From positions 5,069,001 to 5,133,000 of the forward strand of contig NZ_CP107913.1 of NCBI RefSeq assembly GCF_036014115.1: DNA of 64,000 bases, in the 5' to 3' direction. Numbering within the stretch: position 1 is the first letter of the stretch; every line of letters begins with the position of its first letter. This DNA is from Streptomyces sp. NBC_00448. GTDB taxonomy: Bacteria; Actinomycetota; Actinomycetes; Streptomycetales; Streptomycetaceae. Positions 35,869-44,032 of this stretch are shown one piece after another. A model generated the notes under the pieces. It saw nothing but the letters and a program-made list of their open reading frames with translations, was not told the origin of the DNA and searched no databases. A program made the position numbers and the translations under genes.

Positions 35869-37113
35869 CTAGTGAATCTTGGCCAGAGACGACGCTCGTA
35901 TCGACAATGCCGCGTCGATTTCCTTGCGCAGCTCGCGGGAGACCCCGAGCGAATCCGCGTGCTGTTCCCAGGCGGCGAGTGTGCGTGTCACAGTCCGTTC
36001 TGCTTCGCCGGCAAGGTCCGCGCCGACTGCGCCCAGGCGTTCCTCCAGCCGGCGGAACGTGGCGAACCTGACTCGCTCGAAGGCCTTTGTTCCGCCGAAC
36101 TTGAGGCCGAGGTCCTCCGGCCCTTCTCCTACCCGGTACACCGCCGTTGAGACCAGGTCGTAGGCAGGGGCGAGCCGGGGCCGACGGGGATCGTGATAGA
36201 TCAGAGACCAGTTTTTCAAGTGGGCGTCTCCGTTGTTCACCAGGATGATGAAGGTCAGTCGCCGGGCGAATTCTCGCAGGGATTCAAGGTCGTGGCTTCT
36301 ATAGATCAGGGACGCCAGCGTCTCGAAATTTCCCCGGTATTTATCGCCCGGGTAGAAGTTGCGAACCTGGGCCAGGTCTTCGATATGGACCAGTCCTCGG
36401 GTCGCGGTCCGGTCGAACCGTTTTACCGCGTAGGCGAACTCCTCATCGCTCGGCCAGACGTTCACCGGGATTCCGTCCAGTTCGTCCCGGTGGACGAGTC
36501 TGGTGTCCGGAACCTCGATACCGGATTCCCTCGCGAGCGACATGACGGCATGCTCGTTGGCCGGCAGGTTCTCGAACTGTCGATCCGGGAGCTTGACGAT
36601 CCAGTCGCTTCCGTCGCCATAGCCCGGAACGGTGAAGCGGTCGTCCTTCGCCAGTACTGCGAACTTCAACTGCACCCCGGCTAGGGAGATACGCCATCCC
36701 GGATGCCAGTCGGAGACCTCCGGAGACTGCATCCCTGTGAGCGCCGACATCTCCCAGGCGGTTCTGTCGATCGGCACGTCGGCGGGCAGGACTCTTACAG
36801 CCCCCGGAAGGTCGTGGCCCATGTGGGCCAACAACTCCATTTCGCGGTCCACCGAGACGCCCCGGTCCTCTGCGACCCATTCCCGGATTCTTCCCTCTGG
36901 CAGCAGGTTCGAGAACCAGGGCGGCAGTCGAAGGGCGGACGCCTGGTCGGCGAGTAGGGTCTCTTCGAAGTGCAGCCCCAGGACCGGCCGGTCGGGGTCT
37001 TCCCTGTAGGAGACATCGAAGGTCATCCGGGTGTAGTCGCCCCGCTGGTGTAGGACGCCGACATGGCGGTCGCGCAGCCACACGGCATATTGCGTCTCAC
37101 GCATCGTCGTCAC
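35869..37113 (-). CDS. HipA-like Ser/Thr kinase toxin
   Basis: A 414-residue HipA-family kinase. An N-terminal HipA domain (YAVWLRDRHVGVLHQRGD, LPPWFSNLLPEGRIREWVA) precedes the kinase: Gly-loop-like ISLAGVQLKFAVL, ATP-side FAYAVKRFDR, catalytic NNGDAHLKNWSL and metal-binding APAYDLVST. All key residues seem intact. Family members phosphorylate translation factors such as glutamyl-tRNA synthetase; the target here is unknown. GTG 37113 or ATG 37104. The upstream DUF262 gene overlaps it by 17 nt (8 nt with ATG 37104). No HipB-type antitoxin gene is adjacent. GC is lower than in the neighbours. Confidence 0.85.
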   Translation of the reverse strand: MTTMRETQYAVWLRDRHVGVLHQRGDYTRMTFDVSYREDPDRPVLGLHFEETLLADQASALRLPPWFSNLLPEGRIREWVAEDRGVSVDREMELLAHMGHDLPGAVRVLPADVPIDRTAWEMSALTGMQSPEVSDWHPGWRISLAGVQLKFAVLAKDDRFTVPGYGDGSDWIVKLPDRQFENLPANEHAVMSLARESGIEVPDTRLVHRDELDGIPVNVWPSDEEFAYAVKRFDRTATRGLVHIEDLAQVRNFYPGDKYRGNFETLASLIYRSHDLESLREFARRLTFIILVNNGDAHLKNWSLIYHDPRRPRLAPAYDLVSTAVYRVGEGPEDLGLKFGGTKAFERVRFATFRRLEERLGAVGADLAGEAERTVTRTLAAWEQHADSLGVSRELRKEIDAALSIRASSLAKIH

Positions 37114-38815
37114 TTTTCAGGTCCTCGATCAGAAGATCGTCCATGTGGGGTGTGTTCTCAAGATTCCACTCGCACATTCTGCCCAGAAACATGCTGACTC
37201 GCTTTTGAAGCTCTTGTTGCCGAAGCGTCAGAAAATCGATGATCCGGTGTTCGGCGATCATCGTCGTCATCTCGGGCGTGATCGTGTGGGATGTCAGAAC
37301 AGCCTTCCAGACCGGCTCCGAGATGCCCAGTGGCCGTCCGGTGACGATGTTCTCGATATTCCCGCCGTCGCCCTGCATACGTGGCATCAGAACCCTGTTG
37401 GCCGCCCAGAGCCGGTATTCTTCGGGAACCGCCTGGCGCGGCACGACGTAGGTTACGGCGTCAAGTGCCGTCGGACGGTCGAGGAGCGCTGCAGAGAGGT
37501 CCTCCCGGTCGAACGGTTCACCGTCCTCGAACGAGCGGGGCATCGCGGCCCACCAGGCACAGAGCACGATCTTCGTGGCGGCCTCGTTGCTCCGGAACCT
37601 CTTCAGGTCGGGGACCGGGGCGTCCGGGTACGAGACGAGCCGTAGCAGTTCCTGGATCGATCCGGTCAGGTCGTTGGGTTTCACCGCGAACACTAGGAAA
37701 CGCATCGCTCCTGTCGTGCTGCCCTTGAACACCTCCGGGCCGACAACTGCCGCACGCCAGAACCACCGTCGCAGGAGTCTGATACTGCGAGGGTCCGGAT
37801 CGGGGTGGTGTGCGAAGAGTCGGGTGAGCACGACCAGCAGGTGCCGATACGGAAGCAGACTCACATGGGGGACACCGGCTTCCTGCTGCAGGAAGGTGAT
37901 GGCCCGGCGCATGGCGATCTCACCGAGGCGGTAGGCGGTGTCGCGGCTCTCGTCGGGGAAGTCGATGATCGCCCGCTTGGGTTGGGCGTTCTGTATATCC
38001 AGGCCGTCATCCGAGAATTCGTTGCGAATCTCGCGCCGGACGTCCGGCCCGCGCCTGGCGAGCACGGAGATCAGGATGGTGTCCTTGTCCACGGTGCCGA
38101 ACCCGAGGTCCTCGTCGAGGTGTTCGGCGATCTTGTCGAAAGTGAGCCGCTCGGTTACCTCCTCGTTGTCGGCGAAGAGAGCTGAGAAGATCTCCGCGCG
38201 ACTCAGACGTTTCCCGTAGTTGTTCATGCGGTCGAAGATGTCCTGGAGCACCTTCACGTCGTTCTGCGTGACCTCGTACGCCGGAATCTCGAACTGCCGG
38301 AGTCGCTGGGTGATGTCGTTCGCCCGATCCACGTACGCCGCAGCCTCCGGGTACCTCTGGAACCACTGGAGCACTTGCGAGAGGTTGAAGATCACCGGAA
38401 GCGGCACCACCGTCGGTTCGTCGGCGGTGGGACGCGGGACGAACTTCTCCTCTTTGAGGTCGTAGGCGAGCGAGAAAGGCGCTTCGCGGCTGGCTTCGGG
38501 AATCAGCGCCCCAGCGAGGCTCTTGATGCGCTGTTGCCCGTCCACCACCCACCGGGCGGTGTCCACGGCGGGGGCGTCGACATTCAGCGAGCCGAAGGTG
38601 ACGAGCTGCTGCGGTGCGGGGCGTCGCCAGAGCAGCAGCGACCCTACGGGATAGCCCCGGACGATGCTGTCGAAGAGCCTGACCACGTCCTGGCGCTGCC
38701 ACCGGAAGTCACGCTGAAAGTGGGGGATGCGGATCTCGCCCGACCGTGCCATGGCCACCAGTCGTTCCACCGTGAACATAGTCGTGCTCGGACGGTTGTC
38801 GAGTCCGTTTTCCAC
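37097..38815 (-). CDS. DUF262-domain protein (GmrS-like N-terminal domain)
   Basis: A 572-residue protein. The N-terminus has the DUF262 pattern IRIPHFQRDFRWQRQDVVRLFDSIVRGYPVGSL and the ParB-like nucleotide motif WVVDGQQRIKSL. The remainder is helical with no HNH/DUF1524 nuclease motif that I can find, although the C-terminus (NRVLMPRMQGDGGNIENI) aligns in spirit with that position. GTG 38815 is set by GGGAGAG 6 nt upstream; the longer open frame is a shadow. DUF262 is known from modification-sensing GmrSD and SspE defence proteins. It overlaps the HipA gene, so they are one transcription unit. Confidence 0.83.
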   Translation of the reverse strand: MENGLDNRPSTTMFTVERLVAMARSGEIRIPHFQRDFRWQRQDVVRLFDSIVRGYPVGSLLLWRRPAPQQLVTFGSLNVDAPAVDTARWVVDGQQRIKSLAGALIPEASREAPFSLAYDLKEEKFVPRPTADEPTVVPLPVIFNLSQVLQWFQRYPEAAAYVDRANDITQRLRQFEIPAYEVTQNDVKVLQDIFDRMNNYGKRLSRAEIFSALFADNEEVTERLTFDKIAEHLDEDLGFGTVDKDTILISVLARRGPDVRREIRNEFSDDGLDIQNAQPKRAIIDFPDESRDTAYRLGEIAMRRAITFLQQEAGVPHVSLLPYRHLLVVLTRLFAHHPDPDPRSIRLLRRWFWRAAVVGPEVFKGSTTGAMRFLVFAVKPNDLTGSIQELLRLVSYPDAPVPDLKRFRSNEAATKIVLCAWWAAMPRSFEDGEPFDREDLSAALLDRPTALDAVTYVVPRQAVPEEYRLWAANRVLMPRMQGDGGNIENIVTGRPLGISEPVWKAVLTSHTITPEMTTMIAEHRIIDFLTLRQQELQKRVSMFLGRMCEWNLENTPHMDDLLIEDLKSDDDA

Positions 38816-38960
38816 TACTTCTCTCCCGGGGGTAGGCGGCGCGCAGTGACCGCCGGAAACGTTGTGCCCTGCGTATCCACGAGGATGGGCCGGGCCGGGG
38901 CGCGCACCGCCACAAGTATGCGGGAATGTGTTTGGTGCCGTGATGCGGTTTGATGGGGAT

Positions 38961-40805
38961 ATGACTGCACGCGCACGCGTCCGAGCGCCCGAGCTGGTCG
39001 GCAAGGGCGGCTGGCTGAACACAGGTGATCGCCAACCCACCCTCGCTGACCTGCGTGGATCGATCGTGATCCTGGACTTCTGGACGTTCTGCTGCGTGAA
39101 CTGCCTGCACGTTCTGGACGAGCTGCGCGAGCTGGAGGAGCGGCACCGCGACACCGTGGTGATCGTGGGGGTGCACTCGCCGAAGTTCGTGCACGAGGCG
39201 GAGCACCAGGCGGTGGTCGACGCGGTGGAGCGGTACGGCGTGCACCACCCGGTGCTGGACGACCCGGAGCTCGCCACGTGGCGGCAGTACGCGGTACGGG
39301 CGTGGCCGACGCTGGTGGTGATCGACCCGGAGGGCTACGTGGTCGCGCAGCACGCCGGGGAGGGGCACGCGCACGCCTTGGAGAAGCTGGTGAACCGGCT
39401 GGAGCAGGAGCACGCCGCCAAGGGCACCCTGCGCCGGGGCGACGACCTGTACGTACCGCCGGAGCCGGTCTCGACGAACCTGCGCTTCCCCGCGAAGGTG
39501 CTGTCGCTGCCGGGCAGCGGCCACTACCTGGTGTCGGACTCCACCCGGCACGCGCTGGTGGAGCTGGCGGCCGACGGCGAGACCGTGGTGCGCCGGATCG
39601 GCACCGGCGAGCGCGGGCTGGCCGACGGCGGCCCGCAGGCCGCCATGTTCAGCGAGCCGCAGGGCCTCGCACTGCTGCCCGACCGCACGGTCATCGTCGC
39701 CGACACCGTGAACCACGCGCTGCGCCGGCTCGACCTGGACACCGGCGAGGTCACCACGGTCGCGGGCACCGGCCGGCAGTGGTGGCAGGGCTCCCCCACC
39801 TCAGGGCCCGCCCTGGAGGTGGACCTGTCCTCGCCGTGGGACGTGGCCTGGTTCGACGACCGGGTGTGGATCGCGATGGCCGGCGTGCACCAGCTGTGGA
39901 CGTACGACCCCGCCACCGATCGGGTCGAGGTCGCGGCGGGCACCACCAACGAGGGCCTGGTCGACGGGCATGCCGGCGACGCCTGGTTCGCCCAGCCGTC
40001 CGGGCTGTCGGCGGCCGACGGCCGGCTGTGGATCGCCGACGCCGAGACGTCCGCGCTGCGCTGGGCCGAGCGGGCGGCCGACGGCGACGGGTACGTGATC
40101 CGTACGGCGGTCGGCACCGGACTCTTCGACTTCGGGCACCGTGACGGCCCGGCCGGGCAGGCGCTGCTCCAGCACCCGCTGGGCGTCACCGCGCTCCCGG
40201 ACGGCTCCGTCGCGGTGAGTGACACGTACAACAACGCGCTGCGCCGGTACGACCCGGTGAGCGGCGAGGTGACCACGCTCGCGAGCGATCTGCGTGAGCC
40301 GTCGGACGCGGCCGTGGTCGACGGCGACGTGGTGGTGGTGGAATCCGCCGGGCACCGGCTGACCCGGATGCGGCTGCCCGAGGAGGCGGCCCGCGTGCAG
40401 GGCGCCGCCCACCGCACGCAGCGGGCGGCCACCGACGTGGCGCCGGGTCCGCTGCGGCTGGACGTGGTGTTCAGCGCACCGCCCGGCCAGAAGCTGGACG
40501 ACCGCTACGGTCCGGCCACCCGGCTGCTGATCGAGGCGACCCCGCCGGAGCTGCTGAAGGCGGGCACCGGCAAGGGCACCGACCTCTTCCGGGACCTGGA
40601 ACTGGACCCGGCCGTGACGGAGGGCGTCCTGCACGTCTCGGCGATGGCGGCGTCGTGCGACGACGACACGGCCAACCCGTATCCCGCCTGCCACGTGCAC
40701 CAGCAGGACTGGGGTGTCCCGGTGCGGCTGGTGCCGGGCGGAGACGCCCGGCTCGCCCTCGTCCTGGCGGGCATGGACGAGGGGCCCGCCGAACAGGCTC
40801 AGTAG
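38961..40805 (+). CDS. thioredoxin-like protein with NHL repeat beta-propeller
   Basis: A 614-residue NHLRC2-type fusion. The N-terminal thioredoxin fold has WTFCCVNCLHVLDEL, with the CVNC redox pair, and the cis-Pro in RAWPTLVVID. About five NHL repeats follow (LPGSGHYLVSDSTRHALVEL, LLPDRTVIVADTVNHALRRLD, TALPDGSVAVSDTYNNALRRYD), then a C-terminal beta domain. There is no signal peptide, so it is cytoplasmic. ATG 38961 with GATGGGG before it. It is divergent from the DUF262 gene and typical of the chromosomal backbone, which bounds the island. Confidence 0.83.
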   Translation: MTARARVRAPELVGKGGWLNTGDRQPTLADLRGSIVILDFWTFCCVNCLHVLDELRELEERHRDTVVIVGVHSPKFVHEAEHQAVVDAVERYGVHHPVLDDPELATWRQYAVRAWPTLVVIDPEGYVVAQHAGEGHAHALEKLVNRLEQEHAAKGTLRRGDDLYVPPEPVSTNLRFPAKVLSLPGSGHYLVSDSTRHALVELAADGETVVRRIGTGERGLADGGPQAAMFSEPQGLALLPDRTVIVADTVNHALRRLDLDTGEVTTVAGTGRQWWQGSPTSGPALEVDLSSPWDVAWFDDRVWIAMAGVHQLWTYDPATDRVEVAAGTTNEGLVDGHAGDAWFAQPSGLSAADGRLWIADAETSALRWAERAADGDGYVIRTAVGTGLFDFGHRDGPAGQALLQHPLGVTALPDGSVAVSDTYNNALRRYDPVSGEVTTLASDLREPSDAAVVDGDVVVVESAGHRLTRMRLPEEAARVQGAAHRTQRAATDVAPGPLRLDVVFSAPPGQKLDDRYGPATRLLIEATPPELLKAGTGKGTDLFRDLELDPAVTEGVLHVSAMAASCDDDTANPYPACHVHQQDWGVPVRLVPGGDARLALVLAGMDEGPAEQAQ

Positions 40806-41038
40806 CGGCGGTCCGACGGGTAGTAGCGCTCCTCCACGACGGGCGGCACGTCGCCGTCCGCCGTGGGCGGGACGCGCCGGCGCTTGAAGATGCTGACGTA
40901 CGCGGCGAGCCCGATGATGCCCACGGCCATCATGATCAGGCCGACCAGGTCGACGTTGACGCCCTTCATGTGCCAGTCGGTCGCGAACGTGATGATCGCG
41001 CCTACGGCGATGAGGACTATGCAGCCTCCGATGCCCAC
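40799..41038 (-). CDS. DUF6458-family small membrane protein
   Basis: A 79-residue protein with two membrane helices (GIGGCIVLIAVGAIITFA and LVGLIMMAVGIIGLAAYVSIF) and a charged tail with RYYPSDRRY. GTG 41038 has GGAGGCGG upstream. This pattern matches a small actinobacterial family of unknown role. The stop overlaps the convergent thioredoxin/NHL gene by 7 nt. Confidence 0.75.
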   Translation of the reverse strand: MGIGGCIVLIAVGAIITFATDWHMKGVNVDLVGLIMMAVGIIGLAAYVSIFKRRRVPPTADGDVPPVVEERYYPSDRRY

Positions 41039-41154
41039 GATGCCCGCCTCCCTGTCGAGTTGACGGCTTGTGGTGACGGCAGTCGCCTACCCGGACCCCT
41101 GACCCGCAATCAGCGCGGTTTCCCGGTGGCGGGGTTCCTCGGCGGTGCGGTTCC

Positions 41155-41352
41155 TCAGTGACGGCTGCGACTGTGGCTGCGGCTGTGCGAGTGGTGGCTG
41201 TGGCTGCTCCCGGACGTGCTGTGACAGGCGGTCAGCCCGACCCCGCACACCGCGGCGACCACGGCGGCGACCACGGCACTCCGACTGCGGCTGCTGACAA
41301 GGCTGTTGGTGCGGCTGGTGCTGTCGCTACGGCTGTGCGTGCGGCTCGGCAT
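41155..41352 (-). CDS. small His/Ser-rich putative lipoprotein
   Basis: A 65-residue protein from ATG 41352. A Ser/Arg-rich basic start precedes AVVAAVVAAVCGVGLTAC, a short signal with lipobox LTAC. The mature 20 residues are almost only Ser, His and Arg (SSHSHHSHSRSHSRSRH). The His-rich tail could bind metal. The opposite strand also reads open over this region, so the call is tentative. No clear ribosome site. Confidence 0.4.
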   Translation of the reverse strand: MPSRTHSRSDSTSRTNSLVSSRSRSAVVAAVVAAVCGVGLTACHSTSGSSHSHHSHSRSHSRSRH

Positions 41353-41482
41353 GGCGCGGTATCCCCCGGAGTGTCTTCGGCTGCGGTGGTCGAACGGACA
41401 TCCTGCCGGGAGAGTTTCACAGCGCGGTGACAGGAACATCCCATTCGCTCGACAGGATGCGCGGATCGGCGATCATGGCGGT

Positions 41483-42523
41483 ATGGATCTCCGCCACCCC
41501 GCCAAGCCGCGCCCCGGCGACCGCGTCGCGGTCGTCTCCCCCTCAGCCGGCCTCCCGGCGGTGCTGCCCCTGCCGTACGAGCTCGGACTCACCCGGCTGC
41601 GTGCGGAGTTCGGGCTTGAGGTGGTGGAGTACCCCGCCACCCGGCGGATGGGGGCGACACCCGCGGAGCGGGCCGCGGACCTGCACGCGGCGTTCGCCGA
41701 CCCCGACATCAAGGCGGTGATCAGCAGCATCGGTGGGGACGACCAGATCACGGTACTGCCGCTGCTGGACGCGGAGTTGCTCCGGGCGAACCCCAAGCCG
41801 TTCTTCGGCTACAGCGACTGCACCAACCTGCTCGTCTACCTGTGGAATCTGGGGATCGTCGGCTACCACGGCGGCAGCGTGATGGTGGAGTTCGGCCGGC
41901 CCGGGGCCCTGCACCCGCTCACCGAGCGGTCGTTGCGCGCGGCGCTGCTCGGGTCGGGGCCCTACGACCTGGTGCCCGCGGCCGAGTTCACGGACCTGGC
42001 GCGCCGCTGGGAGGACCCGCGGACCTTCGACGCCGCGCCCGAGCTGGAGCCGGCCGGCGGCTGGACCTGGCACCGCCCCGACCGTGTGGTGCAGGGGCCG
42101 AGTTGGGGAGGGAACCTGGAGATCCTGTCCTGGCTGCTGATGGCCGACCAGGGCATCAAGACGCCCGAGGAGTACGAAGGGTGCGTGCTCTTCCTGGAGA
42201 CCTCGGAGGAACTTCCCTCCGACGAGGAGGTCTTCCGCATCCTGCGGAACATGGGCCAGCGCGGGCTGCTCCGCCGGTTTCCCGCGCTGCTCATGGGCCG
42301 CGCGAAGAGCTGGTCGTTCGAACGGCCGCTTCCGCCCGAGCGGCGCGTCGACCACCGTGCCAGGCAACGCGCCGCCGTCCTGCGTGCGTTCGAGCAGTAC
42401 GCCCCGGACACGATGATCGTCTTCGACGTCGACCTCGGCCACACCGACCCGCAGCAGGTCATCCCCTACGGCGGCCAGATCCGCGTCGACGGCCCCGCCC
42501 GCCGCATCACGGTGACGTACTAG
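41483..42523 (+). CDS. LD-carboxypeptidase, S66 (MccF-like) family
   Basis: A 346-residue serine peptidase. It begins with PRPGDRVAVVSPSAG and has the nucleophile Ser in FFGYSDCTNLL, a Glu in CVLFLETSEE, and the charge-relay His in DLGHTDPQQVIPYGG. These place it in the S66 family, which cleaves LD bonds in muropeptides or peptide-nucleotide (microcin C-like) substrates. ATG 41483. No neighbouring gene defines the substrate. Confidence 0.82.
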   Translation: MDLRHPAKPRPGDRVAVVSPSAGLPAVLPLPYELGLTRLRAEFGLEVVEYPATRRMGATPAERAADLHAAFADPDIKAVISSIGGDDQITVLPLLDAELLRANPKPFFGYSDCTNLLVYLWNLGIVGYHGGSVMVEFGRPGALHPLTERSLRAALLGSGPYDLVPAAEFTDLARRWEDPRTFDAAPELEPAGGWTWHRPDRVVQGPSWGGNLEILSWLLMADQGIKTPEEYEGCVLFLETSEELPSDEEVFRILRNMGQRGLLRRFPALLMGRAKSWSFERPLPPERRVDHRARQRAAVLRAFEQYAPDTMIVFDVDLGHTDPQQVIPYGGQIRVDGPARRITVTY

Positions 42524-42581
42524 GAGGTACTGGCCACCGGCAGGTGGTCCCGGAACCGGCAGGACGGGGCAGCCGGGTGGG

Positions 42582-43886
42582 TCAGCTCGCCAGGAACGCG
42601 GTGAGGGCGTTCGCCAGGTGGTGCGGGTCGTCCGCGCCGGCGAGCTCGCGGGCGGAGTGCATGGAAAGCAGGGGCACCCCGATGTCCACGGTGGTGATGC
42701 CGTGGCGCGCCGCGGTGATCGGCCCGATCGTCGTCCCGCAGGGAATCGTGTTGTTGGAGACGAAGTGCTGCAACGGCACCCCGGCCCGCTCGCACGCGGC
42801 AGCGAACACCGCCCGGCCCACCCCGTCGGTGGCGTACCGCTGGTTGACGTTCGTCTTGAGGATCGGCCCCCCGTTCGCCCGCGGGTGATGGCTCGGGTCG
42901 TGCCGCTCCGCGTAGTTGGGGTGTACGGCGTGCCCGACGTCGGAGGACGCGCAGACCGTCGAGGCGAGCGCGCGCAGCACGTCCTCCTGGTCACCGCCCC
43001 GCGCCAGCACGGACCGCTCGAAGACCCGCCCGAGCAGGGGCCCGCCGGCCCCGGTGTCGGACTGGCTGCCGGTCTCCTCGTGGTCGAACGCGGCCAGCAC
43101 GGGCACGAACGCGAGGTCGGGCCGCGCGGCGGCCGCGATGAGCGCGGCCACGCCCGCGTGCACGGAGAGCAGGTTGTCCAGCCGGGGGGACGCGAACAGT
43201 TCGCGGTCGCGCCCGAGATACGCCGGCGGCTGGACGTCGTGCGTCATGAGGTCCCACCCGGTGACGTCGGCCTCGGCGACGCCCGCCTCCTCGGCGAGGA
43301 AGGCGATCAGGTCGCCCTCGGTCGTGTCGCCCAGGCCCCACAGGGGCTGGAGGTGGCGCTGCCGGTCCAGGGTGAGCGCGTCGTTCGCCGAGCGGTCGAG
43401 GTGGACGGCGAGCTGGGCCACCCGCAGCAGCGGCCGGTCGACGTTCACCAGGCGGGTGGAGCCGTCGCGCAGCGACAGCCGTCCGGCGATGCCGAGGTCG
43501 CGGTCGAGCCAGCTGTTGAGCAGCGGGCCGCCGTAGATCTCGACGGCGACCTGGCGCCAGCCGTGCGAGCCGAGGTCGGGCTGCGGCTTGACCCGGAGGT
43601 TGGGGGAGTCGGTGTGCGCGCCGACCACGCGGAACGGGGTGTGCGGCGCGGCGCCCTCGGGCACGTACCAGGCGACGACGGCGCCGCCGCGCACCACGTA
43701 CCGCCCGCCGGCGCCGCCGCCGGTGCCGTCCTCCCACCGCTCGGCTTCCTCGACCCGGCGGAATCCGGCCGCGTCCAGCCGCTCGGCCACGGAGGCCGCG
43801 GCGTGGTACGGAGAGGGCGCGGATCGTACGAACGCGGCCAGGTCGTCGGTGTGCCCGCGGTCGAACGCAGGGTGCTGAGAGGTCAT
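42582..43886 (-). CDS. apeB: M18-family aspartyl aminopeptidase
   Basis: A 434-residue zinc peptidase that removes N-terminal acidic residues. Zinc-site segments are VGAHTDSPNLR, LAAFDHEETGSQS, and PLLSMHSARE near the C-terminus. The length is normal for bacterial M18. ATG 43886. It is followed downstream (same strand end) by the convergent carboxypeptidase gene and shares no operon. Confidence 0.86.
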   Translation of the reverse strand: MTSQHPAFDRGHTDDLAAFVRSAPSPYHAAASVAERLDAAGFRRVEEAERWEDGTGGGAGGRYVVRGGAVVAWYVPEGAAPHTPFRVVGAHTDSPNLRVKPQPDLGSHGWRQVAVEIYGGPLLNSWLDRDLGIAGRLSLRDGSTRLVNVDRPLLRVAQLAVHLDRSANDALTLDRQRHLQPLWGLGDTTEGDLIAFLAEEAGVAEADVTGWDLMTHDVQPPAYLGRDRELFASPRLDNLLSVHAGVAALIAAAARPDLAFVPVLAAFDHEETGSQSDTGAGGPLLGRVFERSVLARGGDQEDVLRALASTVCASSDVGHAVHPNYAERHDPSHHPRANGGPILKTNVNQRYATDGVGRAVFAAACERAGVPLQHFVSNNTIPCGTTIGPITAARHGITTVDIGVPLLSMHSARELAGADDPHHLANALTAFLAS

Positions 43887-43984
43887 GGCAGCAGCTTAGT
43901 TTCGGCTCGGTTCCCACCCCACCCGGCCGTTCGCCCGGTGGTCCGGCGGCGGCGGCATCCGACGGCGGTCCGGCCCGACACGAC

Positions 43985-44019
43985 GGTGTGCCGCCGCCCC
44001 GGAAGGGCGGCGGCACACC
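43985..44019. terminator. terminator of the acyl-CoA dehydrogenase gene
   Basis: A 15-bp stem (GGTGTGCCGCCGCCC with its complement) and a 5-nt loop lie 14 nt beyond the stop of the minus-strand dehydrogenase. Confidence 0.7.
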
Positions 44020-44032
44020 TGCCGTGCCTCGG

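Noticed and set aside
41158-41430. Plus-strand frame over the His-rich lipoprotein
   Set aside because: It only encodes Ala/Val repeats from GCTGCGGCTGTGG-like DNA and has no ribosome site; the minus strand has a lipobox.
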